Assembly: GCA_963744735.1 (NCBI GenBank)
Contig: CAVUVH010000019.1
Coordinates: 186,001-250,000 of the forward strand
DNA length: 64,000 nucleotides
Reading direction: 5' to 3'
From: RPQJ01 sp963744735
GTDB lineage: Bacteria; Pseudomonadota; Gammaproteobacteria; Steroidobacterales; Steroidobacteraceae
The notes beneath the pieces are model-generated. The model saw only the letters and a program-made list of their open reading frames with translations. It did no database searches and was not told the origin of the DNA. The translations under genes were made by a program, and so were the position numbers. Shown here piece after piece: positions 9,370-20,531 of this stretch (its first letter is position 1; each line of letters starts with the position of its first letter).

Positions 9370-9780
9370 ATGGACAACACGGCTGCCAGCAACAGCCGGC
9401 CAAGGCTGGCCGGTCTCAAGGTGCTGGTCATCGATGACAGCAAGACCATCCGGCGCACGGCCGAAACCCTGCTTGCCCGCGAAGGCTGCGAGGTGTTCAC
9501 GGCGGTCGACGGTTTCGACGCGCTGTCGAAGGTGGCCGACCACCAGCCCGACATCGTCTTCGTCGACATCATGATGCCGCGGCTCGACGGCTACCAGACC
9601 TGCTCCCTGATCAAGCACAACAAGGTGTTCAAGAGCATCCCGGTCATCATGCTGTCGAGCAAGGACGGCCTGTTCGACCGGGCCCGGGGCCGCATCGTCG
9701 GCTCCGAGCATTACCTGACCAAGCCTTTCACGCGCGAAGAACTGCTGAGCGCGATCGAGACCCACGTCCATCGCGCCTGA
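9370..9780 (+). CDS. pilG: Twitching motility response regulator PilG
   Basis: A 136-residue single-domain CheY-like receiver. The acidic pair is IDDS (about 21-24), the phospho-acceptor Asp66 sits in VFVDIMMP, and Lys118 in YLTKPF. It begins the pilG-H-I-J-chpA-chpC order of the Pil-Chp system that controls type IV pilus extension and cAMP in Pseudomonas; PilG promotes extension there. First gene of the probable operon. Confidence 0.93.
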   Translation: MDNTAASNSRPRLAGLKVLVIDDSKTIRRTAETLLAREGCEVFTAVDGFDALSKVADHQPDIVFVDIMMPRLDGYQTCSLIKHNKVFKSIPVIMLSSKDGLFDRARGRIVGSEHYLTKPFTREELLSAIETHVHRA

Positions 9781-9804
9781 GCGCCGTCCGCGGAGGAATT
9801 CACT

Positions 9805-10170
9805 GTGGCACTGGTACTGATCGTGGACGACTCCCCGACCGACGTGCACGTCATGCAGCAGGCCCTGGAACAGCACGGGTTCCAGACCCGCTCCGCCGCC
9901 GACGGTGGCGAAGGCCTGCGCCTCGCGCGCGAACTGCGCCCGGACCTGATCCTGATGGACATCGTGATGCCGGGCGTCAATGGCTTCCAGGCCACGCGCG
10001 AGCTGGCCAACGACCCGGCCACGCGCCGCATCCCGGTGATCATGGTGACCTCCAAGGCGCAGGAATCCGACCGCGTCTGGGGCCTGCGCCAGGGCGCCGT
10101 CGACTACCTCGTGAAGCCGGTCGCGTCCGAGCAGCTCGTGCGCAAGGCGCAGGCGGCCATCGCTCCCTGA
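9805..10170 (+). CDS. pilH: Twitching motility response regulator PilH
   Basis: A 121-residue receiver domain: IVDDS at 6-10, Asp52 in LILMDIVMP, Lys104 in DYLVKP. GTG start at 9805 preceded by GGAGG at a good distance. PilH is the second CheY of the Pil-Chp system, thought to favour retraction or act as a phosphate sink. It lies 24 bases after pilG. Confidence 0.93.
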   Translation: MALVLIVDDSPTDVHVMQQALEQHGFQTRSAADGGEGLRLARELRPDLILMDIVMPGVNGFQATRELANDPATRRIPVIMVTSKAQESDRVWGLRQGAVDYLVKPVASEQLVRKAQAAIAP

Positions 10171-10171
10171 C

Positions 10172-10741
10172 ATGCAACCCGGCGTCACGCCCCTGCGCTC
10201 GCTCCGCGACCGCCCCTACGAACTGCTGCGGGAGATCGACCGCCGCGCCCGTGCGGCTGCACAGGGCCAGCCCGAGTCGACCGCGACCGGCGCCGAATGG
10301 GTCGGTGTCGCATTCCGGCTGGGCGGCGAGGCGTTCCTGCTCGCGCGCGAGGAAACGCGCGAGGTGCTGGCGTATCCGCCGGCGGTCACCCGGGTGCCGG
10401 GCGCGCGCGCCTGGATCCGCGGGCTGTCCAACGTGCGCGGCCAGCTGCTGCCGGTGGTCGACCTGCGCGCCTTCCTCGGCGCGGGCGTCACGGCGGTGAC
10501 ACGCTCGAGCCGTGTGCTGCTCGCCAACCATCGCGAGATCCCGGCGGGCCTCGTCGTCGACGAGGTCATGGGGTTCCGCCGTTTCTACGAGGGCGAGTTT
10601 TCCGCCGACCTGCCGCCGACGCTGCTGCGCTGCGAGCGCTACCTGGCCGGCGCGTTCCGGCGCGGCGCGGAGGTCTGGCCCGTGTTCAGCGTGAAGACGC
10701 TGCTCGAAAGCCCGCAGTTCATGCAGGCCGCGGCTTCGTAG
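10172..10741 (+). CDS. pilI: CheW-like adaptor PilI
   Basis: A 189-residue protein with a CheW fold (VAFRLGGEAFLLAREETREVL; VPGARAWIRGLSNVRGQLLPVVDLRAFLG). PilI couples the receptor PilJ to the kinase ChpA at the cell pole. ATG at 10172 starts one base after the pilH stop, so the genes are probably translationally linked. Confidence 0.9.
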   Translation: MQPGVTPLRSLRDRPYELLREIDRRARAAAQGQPESTATGAEWVGVAFRLGGEAFLLAREETREVLAYPPAVTRVPGARAWIRGLSNVRGQLLPVVDLRAFLGAGVTAVTRSSRVLLANHREIPAGLVVDEVMGFRRFYEGEFSADLPPTLLRCERYLAGAFRRGAEVWPVFSVKTLLESPQFMQAAAS

Positions 10742-10774
10742 CCGCCGCCGGACCCGACAAGACATGGTGATGAC

Positions 10775-12887
10775 ATGAGCAATCGATTCGACGCCGCCGG
10801 ACTGCAGCCGAAGCTGCTCGGCGTGGCGCTCGTCGCCGCCGTGCTGGCGGCCGTGTTCCTGCTGCTCTCCGGACGGGCGATGCAGCAGCAGGCGCAGTTG
10901 CGCGAGCACATGGCGGCGCTGACCGCGATCGCGCAGAACATACCGCTGCAGGCGGGCGCCGCCGTGCGTGGATCGGCGCCGGCCTTCGACGCGCTGGCGG
11001 CCTCGCGCGCGCGCCTCGAGCGCGTCACCGACGAGATCAATGCCGGCAAGTCCGCCGTGGGGCTGCTGTCATCGCCGAGCGCCCGGGTGCTGGGCGGCGA
11101 ACGCGGCTGGCCGGCGCTGCTGGAGCAGTCGCAGGCGGTGCTCGACGGGCGCGATGCCGCGCTGCAGGCGCAGCAGGCCGCCGCCTCGGTGCGCGAATCC
11201 ACCCCGCGCCTGCTGTCGACCGCCGCCGGCGTGCTCAAGGCGATGGGACCGGGCAGGCCGGACGCCGTCAATCGCAGCTTCGAGCGGTTCGAGCTGCGCG
11301 CCCAGGCCATCGACCAGGACCTGACCGCGCTGGCCGATGGCACGACCTCGGTCGAGGCCGCCTCGCGCCGCCTGACCGACAGCCTCGACTTCATGACGCA
11401 GGTGGTGGCCGGCGTGAACGGCGCAGCCGAACACGCTCGGGATGACGGCGGCCGCGGGCGAAGCGGCCGGCGCCGCGCGTGCGCTGGCCGCCGCGTTCAC
11501 TGCGGAGGCCGAGCAGGTCCGCGCGGTGATCGCGCTCGCCGACCAGCTCGAACAGATGCAGGCGGCGCGCAATGCGCTGACCGAGACCGGCGCGGGCCTG
11601 GGTGCAAGCCTGGCGCAGGTCGAGGGCAAGGTGGCGGGCGGCGGTGGCGGACTGCTGGCCAGCCCGTGGTTGCCGGTGTTCTTCCTGCTGCTGACGATCC
11701 TGGCGCTCGCGGCCGCGTTCTGGCTGCAGCGCGAGCTGGCCGTCCTGCGCCAGGCCGCCGAACTGCAGGCACGCCAGAACGAGCGCAACCAGCAGGCGAT
11801 CCTGCGGCTGCTCGACGAGCTGTCGAGCCTCGCCGACGGCGACCTCACCGTGCAGGCGACGGTCACCGAGGACATCACCGGCGCGATCGCCGATTCGATC
11901 AACTACGCCATCGAGGCGCTGCGCGAGCTGGTCGTCACGATCAACGATTCGGCGGTGAAGCTCGACGGCGCGACGCGGCAGACGCAGGCCCTGTCGACCC
12001 ACCTGGCGAAGGCATCGGCCGCGCAGTCGAAGCAGATCGGCGCCGCCTCCGAGTCGATCGCGGCGATGGCGGCCACCACGGAAGAGGTCTCGGGCAACGC
12101 CGAACGCTCGGCCGACGTCGCGCGGCACTCGGTCGACATCGCGCACAAGGGCGGCGACGCCGTGCGCCGCACGATCGACGGCATGAACGCGATCCGCGAG
12201 AACATCCAGGAGACGTCGAAGCGCATCAAGCGGCTCGGCGAAAGCTCGCAGGAGATCGGCAACATCGTCGAGCTGATCAACGACATCGCCGAGCAGACCA
12301 ACATCCTGGCCCTGAACGCGTCGATCCAGGCCTCGATGGCCGGCGAGGCCGGCCGCGGGTTCGCCGTCGTCGCCGACGAGGTGCAGCGCCTGGCCGAGCG
12401 CGCGGCCAACGCCACCAAGCAGATCGAGGTGCTGGTGCGCACGATCCAGGCGGACACGAACGAGGCCGTGGTCTCGATGGAGCGCACCACGACCGACGTC
12501 GTCGGTGGGGCGCTGCTGGCCGAGAATGCCGGCGCGGCGCTCGAGGAGATCGAGCAGGTCTCGAACCAGATCGCGAGCCTGGTGCAGAACATCTCCGCCA
12601 GCTCGCGGCAGCAGGCCGGCGTATCGCAGAGCATCTCGCGCAACATGCAGGTGCTGCGCGAGATCAGCTCGCAGACCGCGGAAAGCACCACGGCCACCTC
12701 GGCCTCGATCGGCAAGCTGGCCGAGCTCGCGGCGCAGCTGCGCAAGTCGGTGACCGGGTTCCGCCTGCCGGGTTCGATGATGAGCACCCTGACCGGCGAG
12801 TACCCGGCCCTGAGGCCGGACGAGCCACCCGCGCAGGCCGAGGGCGGGACGGATCGCATCCGTCGCGTCGGCAACCTCGCGGGCTGA
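10775..12887 (+). CDS. pilJ: Methyl-accepting chemoreceptor PilJ (one frame break)
   Basis: About 703 residues after joining the two frames at 11422/11423, where GG[C][G] superposes two glycine codons. Layout: a first membrane segment near residues 12-32 (GVALVAAVLAAVFLLLSG), a periplasmic helical sensor, a second membrane segment (PVFFLLLTILALAAAFW), a HAMP region (DELSSLADGDLTV), then a long signalling coiled coil whose tip is EQTNILALNASIQASMAGEAGRGFAVVADEV. PilJ senses surface contact or pilin state and drives ChpA in Pseudomonas. A C-terminal CheR-docking pentapeptide is not obvious. Confidence 0.9.
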
Positions 12888-12906
12888 CCTGGCGGGATAT
12901 CCCAGC

Positions 12907-15900
12907 GTGACCAACGGTTCCATGCCGCTCGCGACCGTCGACGAGGCCCACGCCTCGTTGCAGGTCATCGCGCGCGAGATCACGACCGAACTCAACGAGG
13001 CGCGCGTCGCGCTCGAGGCGTTCGCCGAGCGCCCCGAGGATCGCGGCGCACTGCACCGGTTTGCGGCCCACATCCATCTCGGCCGCGGCGCGCTGCGCCT
13101 GGCCGAGGTCTACGGCGGCGCGCTGCTGGCCGAGGAAATGGAGCACGTCGCGCGCTACGTCGACGCCCATTCCGGCGAAGGCCGCGCCGATTCCGACGGG
13201 CTCGACGCGCTGATGCGCGCGATGGAACAGCTGCCGGCCTACGTCGAGCGCGTCGCCAACGGCGCCCGCGACCTGCCGCTGGTGCTGCTGCCGCTGCTCA
13301 ACGACCTGCGCGCCGTGCGCGGCGGCGCACTGCTGTCCGAAGGCACGCTGCTGCTGCTCAACCTGCGCTCCAGCGAACAGGCGCGGCCACTCGTCGCAGC
13401 ACGTGGGCGACCGCGAGGTCGCCGACCTGGCCCGGCGCCTGCGGCCGCGGTTCCAGGTGGCGCTGCTCGGCTGGATCCGCGGCGAGAACGTCGCCGACAA
13501 CCTGCATCACCTGTCCGAGATCGCCGTGCAGTTCGAGCGCGCGGCCTCGACGCAGCCGCTCTTCCAGCTGTGGTGGGTCGTGGGCGCGCTGCTCGAGGCG
13601 CTGCAGGCCGGCGGTCTCGATGCCAACGTCTCGGTCAAGCGGGTGCTCGGGCACGTCGACCGCGAGCTGAAGCGACTGCAGGATGGCGAGCAGCGTTACG
13701 CGGCAGCGCCGCCGGTCGAGGTGCTGAACAACCTGCTGTACTACGTCGCGCAGAGTTCGACCGCGGGTCCGCGTGTCGGCGCGGTGCGCGAGTCGTTCGG
13801 CCTCGACGACATGGTCGCCACGCGTGACCAGGCCCCGGCCGATGCCGCCGAGGCGCTGTCGGCGCCGAGCGTGCGGCTGATGCGCACGGTGGCCGCGGCG
13901 ATCCGCGAGGACCTCACCCGCGTCAAGGACGTGCTGGACATCTTCGTGCGCAAGGGCGCGACGCAGGTCGACGACCTGGTGCCGCAGCTCGACATGCTGC
14001 GCAAGATCAGCGACACGCTGGGCGTGCTCGGGCTGGGCGCGCTGCGGGCGCGGGTCGAAGGCGAGCTCGATTCGCTGAAGGCGATCGTCGAGCGCCGCAT
14101 CCCGCCGGACGACACGGCCCTGCTCAGCATCGCAGCGGCGCTGATCGCGGTGGAGGACAGCCTCGACGGACAGCTCGTCCGCCTGATCCTGCCCGAGGCC
14201 GCGGGCGACGGCGCGCCGGGTGAACCCACCGACGAGGAGTTCCGCCTGGTGCAGGAGGCGGTGCTGCGCGAGTGCATCGTCAACATGGCGCGGATCAAGG
14301 AGGCGGTGACGCACTCGCTGTCTGCGCCGGCCGAGGCGCAGGGCCTCGACCAGGTGCCGCAGCTCGTCCGCGGCATCACGGCCGGGCTGCTGATGCTCGG
14401 CAAGCAGCGGGCCGTGGAAGTGATGGAGCGCGTCGGTCGCGCGCTCGGCAGCATCGTGCGGCCCGACGAGCAGTCGCTGACACCGGCGCGGCTCGAGCGA
14501 CTGGCGGACGCCGTCGTCGCCGTCGAGTACTACATGGAGACGCTGCAGGCCGGCCGCGCCGACCAGTGGCAGATGCTCGATGCGGCCGAGGCCCGGCTGG
14601 CAGAGATCGAGCCCGCGGGCGCGCGGGTCATACCGCTGCGCGAGCCGCGGCCGGCGACGGAGCCCGCGACGCCGGCGGCGCCCGGGATCGCGCCCGACGT
14701 CACGCCCGACGCCGGCACCGGCCGCTGCACCGGTGGCTGCCGCCGTGGCCGCACCGGGACCGCGACCGGCGGCCGACCCGGAATTCCTGGCGCTGTTCGT
14801 CGAGGAGGCACGCGAGAACGTCGTGCGGCTGGCGGCGCTGTTTCCGCAGTGGGAGCAGAACGCGCTCGACGCGGAATCGCTGCGCGACCTGCGCCGCGCA
14901 TTCCACACGCTGAAGGGCAGCGGCCGCATGGTTGGCGCGCAGCGGATCGGCGAGTTCTCCTGGAGCATCGAGTCGCTGCTGAATCGCGTCATCAGCCAGA
15001 CGCTGCCGCGCTCGCCCGAGATCGTCGCGGTGATCCGCGATGCCGTGGCGGCGATGCCGCAGCTGGTCGACGAGATCGACGGCGGTGCCCCGGCCACGTC
15101 CGACATCGCCGCGATCATGGCGCGTGCCGACGAGCTGTCGGGACGCGAGGGTCCGGCGCTGCCGACCGTGGCGGCCGCCGTCGCGGCCGAGCCCGAGCCG
15201 TCACCGGCTGCCGGCGAGGCGCCCGAGGACGACGGACGCATGGACCCGGTGCTGCGCGAGATCTTCCGCAAGGAGACGGCCGGCCACATCATGGTCGTGC
15301 GCCAGTACCTGGAACGCTGCGCGCGCGGGGTCGCGCCGCATCCCGTCACCGAGGCGCTGTATCGCGCCTGCCATACGCTGAGCGGCATCGCCAAGACGGC
15401 CGGCGCGCGCCAGGGCATCAAGGTGGCGGAGCCGATGGAGCATTACATCCGCAAGCTCTTCGACAACGGCCACGGCCTGGCCGGCGAGTCGCTCGAGCTG
15501 CTGCACGACACCGTGCGCCTGCTCGAGACGGTGTCCGAGCACGTCGACGAGAACACCGGCTTTTTCCCCGAGCAGGCGCGGCTCACGGCGGGCTGGCTGG
15601 CGCTCGACCGGCAGCTCGAAGCCGACCTGGCCCGTCTCGCGGAGGCGGCGGAGCGCACGCTCGGCGGCGCCTGGCAGTCCGATCAGGGCGTCGTCATCGA
15701 GGACGCGGTGGCGCTGACGCAGGACGAGCTGACCGAGCCTTCGCTGCCCACGCTGAGCGAGGACCTGGTCCGCGCGGCGGACGCGGATTCTGACCACACG
15801 GCGCCGCACGAAGCCCTGCCGGAACGGTACGCGGCGGATGCCGGCGCACCCTCGCCGGCGGTGCTGCAGGACGAGCCTGGCACGGACGATGTGGATTTCG

Positions 15901-18626
15901 ACGCGGACATCGCGGCGATCTTCGGCGAGGAAGCGACCGAACTGCTCGAGCAGTCCGAGGCGGCGCTGTCGCGCTGGCGGGAAGACCGTGCCGACCGGGC
16001 GCAGCTCACGGAGTTCAAGCGGCTGCTGCACACGCTGAAGGGTGGTGCGCGCATGGCGGGCATCCGCGCCATGGGCGACCTGAGCCACGAAGTCGAGTCG
16101 TTCCTGGATGTCGTCGAAAGCGGCCAGCTGACGGTCGACGCCGATGCGCTCGACGTGCTGCAGGCCTCGCTCGACGAACTGCACCGCATGCGCGAGATGG
16201 CCAATGCCGGTCAGCGCATCGCCCCGGCGCGCGAGCTGATGCAGCGCATCCGCAGCGTGGGAGCCCCGGTCGCCGTGCCGGTCGAACCCGCTGTGCAGAC
16301 GCCGGAAGCGGTGTCGCCAGTCGAGGTGGAAGCTGCCGGCCGAAGTTCCGGTCGAAGTGATTGCCGAAGCGCCGGTCGAGCCGCCGGTCGAGCCGCCGGT
16401 CTGAGGTCGCGGCCGAACTGCCCGCCGGGGAGCCGGTCGAAGCGGTCGCGGTGGCGGAGCCGGTCGGCGAGGAGATCGTGCTCGAGGGCGGCCCGGACGC
16501 GGAGGACTTCTGGGCCGCGGCGGCCACCGAGCCAGCCGCGCTGGTGGAGGCCGTCGAATCCGTCGAGCCGGTCGAGCTGCAGGAACCGGTCCAGCCGCAG
16601 GAACCGGTCGAGCCGGTCGAGCCCGCCGCTCCTGCGTGGACCGATGCGCCGATTCCGGTGGCGTTCGAGCCGCCGCATGAACCGGAGCGGGTCGACGTCG
16701 CGCGGCCTTCGTTCCAGGTCCCGTTGCCTGGCGCGCAGGAGCCGCCCGCGATCGCGGCCAGCCTGCAGCCGGTATTGCCGGGACGCGAGCCGGTCGCGCC
16801 GGCGGAGCGTGCCGAACTGGCCCGCGTCGATGCCGAACTGCTCGACGAGCTGCTCAACAATGCCGGCGAAGTCAGCATCTTCCGCGCGCGCATCGAGCAG
16901 CAGATGACGTCCATCGACTTCAATCTCGCCGAGCTCGATCGCACCGTTACGCGCCTGCGTGACCAGCTGCGCAAGCTCGAGATGGAGACCGAGGCGCAGA
17001 TCCTGCACAAGCACCAGGCCGAGGGCCCGGCCGCGCGCACGGACTTCGATCCGCTGGAACTGGACCGCTACTCGAACATCCAGCAGCTGTCGCGTGCGCT
17101 GGCCGAGTCGGTCAGCGACGTCGCCAGCATCGAAGGGCTGCTCGAGCAGCTGAACCGCGACACGCAGAACCTGCTGCAGCAGCAGGGCCGCGTCGTCACG
17201 GAGGTGCAGAACGGCCTGATGCGCACGCGCATGGTGCCGTTCCAGCGGCACGTGCAGCGGCTGACGCGCCTGCTGCGCCAGTCCGCCACCGAGGCCGGCA
17301 AGAAGGCAGAACTGGTGGTGGAGGGCGCCTCGGGCGAGATCGACCGGCAGGTGCTCGAGCGCATGCTGCCGCCGTTCGAGCACATGCTGCGCAATGCCGT
17401 CATCCACGGCCTCGAGTCGCCCGACGAGCGGATCGCGGCCGGCAAGCCGGAGACCGGCCGCATCACCATGCGCCTGCAGCGCGAGGGCGCCGAGGTCGTG
17501 ATCACGGTCGAGGACGACGGCGCCGGCATGAACGTGCCGGCGATCCGCGACAAGGCGCGCGCGATGGGCCTGCTCGAGCCGGGCATGGACCTGACCGACG
17601 AGGAAGCGCTGCAGCTCGATCCTCGAGCCGGGGTTCAGCACCGCCGGACGCCTGACGCAGTCGGCGGGCCGCGGCGTGGGCATGGACGTGGTCGCCACCG
17701 AGGTCAAGAAGCTCGGCGGCGCACTGTTCATCGAATCGAAGCCGGGCGTGGGCGCGCGCTTCACCATCCGCCTGCCGTTCACGCTCGCCATCACGCAGGC
17801 GCTGATCGTCCGCGTGCACGACGAGCTGTTCGCGCTGCCGATGGCGACCGTCGAGGGCGTTGCCCGCCTGACCCGCGCCGAGATCCGGCAGCACCTGGAA
17901 GAGGACCAGCCGAGCTTCGATTACGGCGGCAACGTCTACCGCTTCCAGCACCTGGGCGTGTTCGTCGGCAGTGGCCCGTCACTGCTGCCGGAGGTCGAGG
18001 CGCCGCTGCCGGTCATCCTGGTCCGCGCGGGCGAGCACTCGACCGCGCTGGTCACGGACGAGCTGATCGGCAGCCGCGAGATCGTGGTCAAGCCGGTGGG
18101 TCCGCAGATCGCCGGCATCCGCGGCATTTCCGGCGCGACCATCCTGGGCGACGGCCGCATCGTCATCATCCTCGACATGGGCACGCTGGTCCGCTCGGAG
18201 TGGCGCGCCCGCGGCACCGATGCCGGCCGCTCGACGCGCGATGACCGCATCTTCGCGCTGGTCGTGGACGACTCGATCACCGTGCGCCGCGTCACGCAGC
18301 GCCTGCTCGAGCGCAACGGCATGCGCGTGCTGACCGCGAAGGACGGCGTCGAGGCGATGGCGCTGCTGCAGGAGCACGTGCCGGACGTGATCCTGCTCGA
18401 CATCGAGATGCCGCGCATGGACGGCTACGAGGTCGCGGCGCACGTGCGCAACGACCCGCGCACGGCCGACGTGCCGATCATCATGATCACCTCGCGGGTC
18501 GGCGACAAGCACCGGGCGCGCGCCATCGAACTCGGCGTCGACGACTACCTCGGCAAGCCCTACCAGGAGAGCCAGCTGCTCGATGCGATCGAGCCGCTGG
18601 TGCTCGCGCGGCGCAGCCTGCCGTGA
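12907..18626 (+). CDS. chpA: Hybrid chemosensory histidine kinase ChpA/PilL (five frame breaks)
   Basis: Joining frames at 13389/90, 14710/11, 16331/32, 16401/02 and 17617/18 gives about 1,904 residues (Pseudomonas ChpA is near 2,470). Order: an N-terminal helical domain, histidine-phosphotransfer-like domains (FHTLKGSGRMVGA; CHTLSGIAKTAGA; LHTLKGGARMAGI), a proline/valine-rich linker, a CheA dimerisation/HATPase core (NAVIHGLESPDERIAAGK; EDDGAGMN; GRGVGMDVV), a CheW-like domain and a C-terminal receiver (VVDDSITVRRV, VILLDIEMPRMDG, YLGKPY). Four of the five breaks superpose synonymous third-position bases, so the gene is likely intact in the cell. GTG start. It is the kinase hub between PilJ and PilG/PilH. 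Confidence 0.9.
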
Positions 18627-18651
18627 CGACGGCACAGACGGGGACACGGCC

Positions 18652-19152
18652 GTGAACATCGACAGCAGCATCAATGGCGCGATCATGGCGGCGAAGGGCG
18701 AGGAGCTGTACTGCCTGCTGGTCCCGCTCGCCGACGAGCGGCTGCTGCTGCCGCGCTCGTGCGTCACCGAGGTCATCAATTACCAGGCGCCGACGCCGAT
18801 GGCGGGCGCGCCGCCGTGGTACCTCGGCACGGTGGCCTGGGGCGGACGGCGCGTGCCGCTGATCTCGTTCGAGGCCGCCTGCGGCAAGGCGCTGCCGCGG
18901 GCCAGCGGCCGCACCCGCATCGTCATCATGCAGGGCATCACCGGCCAGACCGGTGGCCATTTCGCGGTGCTGACACAGGGCTTTCCGCAACTGGTGCGGC
19001 TGAGCCCGGAGGTCGTGCATGCGGACGACGCGCGCAGCTTCGGCGAGCACAGCCCGGTCATCGGGCAGGTGCGGATGATGAACGAGACGCCGCTGGTCCC
19101 GGACTTCGAGCGGCTCGAGGAAATGATCGCCGAGGAAACGCGGGCCGGGTGA
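18652..19152 (+). CDS. chpC: CheW-like accessory protein ChpC
   Basis: A 166-residue CheW-fold protein (YCLLVPLADERLLLPRSCVTEVINY; WYLGTVAWGGRRVPLISFEA; TRIVIMQGI). GTG at 18652 lies 25 bases after the chpA stop. In Pil-Chp loci the last gene usually encodes ChpC, a second adaptor feeding other receptors into ChpA. The assignment rests on position plus fold. Confidence 0.82.
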   Translation: MNIDSSINGAIMAAKGEELYCLLVPLADERLLLPRSCVTEVINYQAPTPMAGAPPWYLGTVAWGGRRVPLISFEAACGKALPRASGRTRIVIMQGITGQTGGHFAVLTQGFPQLVRLSPEVVHADDARSFGEHSPVIGQVRMMNETPLVPDFERLEEMIAEETRAG

Positions 19153-19156
19153 TTCC

Positions 19157-19891
19157 TCAGCCGAGGTCGCCCCACAGCGACTGCAGCACCGTCAGCGCGA
19201 CGATGCCTGCGGTCTCGGTGCGCAGCACGCGCGGTCCCAGCCGGACCGGCACGAAGCCCGCGGCCGCGGCACGCTCGAGTTCGGCATCGTCCAGTCCGCC
19301 TTCCGGCCCGATCAGCAGCTCGACCCGCGAGCCGACGCTCGTGAGTCCCGCCAGCGACGCCGGCCCGGTTGGACTCAGGACGAACCGCTGTCCTTCGCGG
19401 GCGGAGGATGCGAGGAAGCGTCCGAACTCCTGCGGTGCGCGCAGTTCCGGCACGACGCTGCGGCCGCACTGCTCGCAGGCGCTGGCCACGATGGCCTGCC
19501 AGTGTCGCAGCTTCTTCTCCGCCTGCTGCTCGTCCAGCCGCACCACGCTGCGGGCCGACAGCACGGGCACGATCGTGCGTACGCCGAGCTCGGTCGCCTT
19601 CTGCAGGGTCCAGTCCATGCGTTCGCCGCGCGAGACTGCCTGCACCAGCGTGATCCTGAGCGGCGATTCGGGCAGGCCGGCGGTCCGCGCGCCGACGCGG
19701 ACGACCACCTCGTCCCCCTTCACCGACAGCAGTTCGCAGCGATAGTCGCCGCCCGTGCCGTCGAAGGCGACGATCACCGCGCCTGCGCGCAGCCGCAGCA
19801 CCCGGGCGACGTGCACGGCCGCGGCTTCCGGCAGCAGGACATCGGTGTCGGAAACCAGCGGGGCGCCGACGTAGACACGGGTAAGTCGCAT
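19157..19891 (-). CDS. rsmE: 16S rRNA m3U1498 methyltransferase
   Basis: A 244-residue SPOUT methyltransferase with an N-terminal PUA-like domain (HVARVLRLRAGAVIVAFDGTGGDYRC) and the C-terminal knot (KATELGVRTIVPVLSARSVV; ELLIGPEGGLDDAELERAAAAGFVPVRLGPRVLRTETA). It methylates U1498 of 16S rRNA with SAM. It converges on chpC, with 4 bases between the stops, and is divergent from ampD with a 19-base gap. Confidence 0.95.
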   Translation of the reverse strand: MRLTRVYVGAPLVSDTDVLLPEAAAVHVARVLRLRAGAVIVAFDGTGGDYRCELLSVKGDEVVVRVGARTAGLPESPLRITLVQAVSRGERMDWTLQKATELGVRTIVPVLSARSVVRLDEQQAEKKLRHWQAIVASACEQCGRSVVPELRAPQEFGRFLASSAREGQRFVLSPTGPASLAGLTSVGSRVELLIGPEGGLDDAELERAAAAGFVPVRLGPRVLRTETAGIVALTVLQSLWGDLG

Positions 19892-19910
19892 GGGCTGATT
19901 TTAAGGCATC

Positions 19911-20531
19911 ATGCGGGTGATGCGACGACAACGCCCCGCGAATGCGCACGCCGCGCGCCCTGGCATCGATACCGCCACTGGCTGGCTGCAGCCGGCCCGG
20001 CAGCTGCCGTCGCCCAACTGCGACGACCGGCCGGCTGGCATCGAGCCCGACCTGGTCGTGGTGCACGGCATCAGCCTGCCGCCCGGGGAGTTCGGCGGGC
20101 CGTGGATCGACCAGCTCTTCACCAACACACTGCCCCCCGCGGCACACCCTTACTTTGCCGGCATCGCCGACCTGCGCGTGTCGGCGCACCTGCTGCTGCG
20201 GCGCGACGGCGAGGTCGTGCAGTACGTGCCGTTCCAGCGCCGCGCCTGGCACGCCGGCGTTTCGTCGTGGCAGGGGCGCGAGCGCTGCAACGACTACTCC
20301 ATCGGCATCGAACTCGAGGGCGACGATCACTCGCCCTATGAGTCGGCACAGTATGCGATGCTCGCACGCGTGATCGCGCTGCTGTGCCGCGCCTATCCGC
20401 GGATCGCGCCCGACCGCGTCGTCGGCCACAGCGACGTCGCGCCCGGCCGCAAGTCCGACCCGGGCGTGGCCTTCGACTGGCCGCGGTTGCGCTCGCTGGT
20501 GGCCTTTGAACTGGAAGTGATGCCCGCATGA
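19911..20531 (+). CDS. ampD: 1,6-anhydro-N-acetylmuramyl-L-alanine amidase AmpD
   Basis: About 206 residues of the amidase_2 family. The zinc site histidine is in VVVHGISLPPGEFGG; RRAWHAGVSSWQGRERCND and VVGHSDVAPGRKSDPG are the AmpD blocks with the second histidine and the catalytic lysine/aspartate. It recycles cytoplasmic anhydro-muropeptides and so restrains AmpR-type beta-lactamase induction. The ATG at 19911 is only 19 bases from rsmE on the other strand, so the ATG at 19920 is an alternative. Confidence 0.93.
   Translation: MRVMRRQRPANAHAARPGIDTATGWLQPARQLPSPNCDDRPAGIEPDLVVVHGISLPPGEFGGPWIDQLFTNTLPPAAHPYFAGIADLRVSAHLLLRRDGEVVQYVPFQRRAWHAGVSSWQGRERCNDYSIGIELEGDDHSPYESAQYAMLARVIALLCRAYPRIAPDRVVGHSDVAPGRKSDPGVAFDWPRLRSLVAFELEVMPA

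Noticed and set aside
11391..15421. Long minus-strand open frames opposite pilJ and chpA
   Set aside because: No motif or start signal; the plus strand encodes the receptor and kinase domains.
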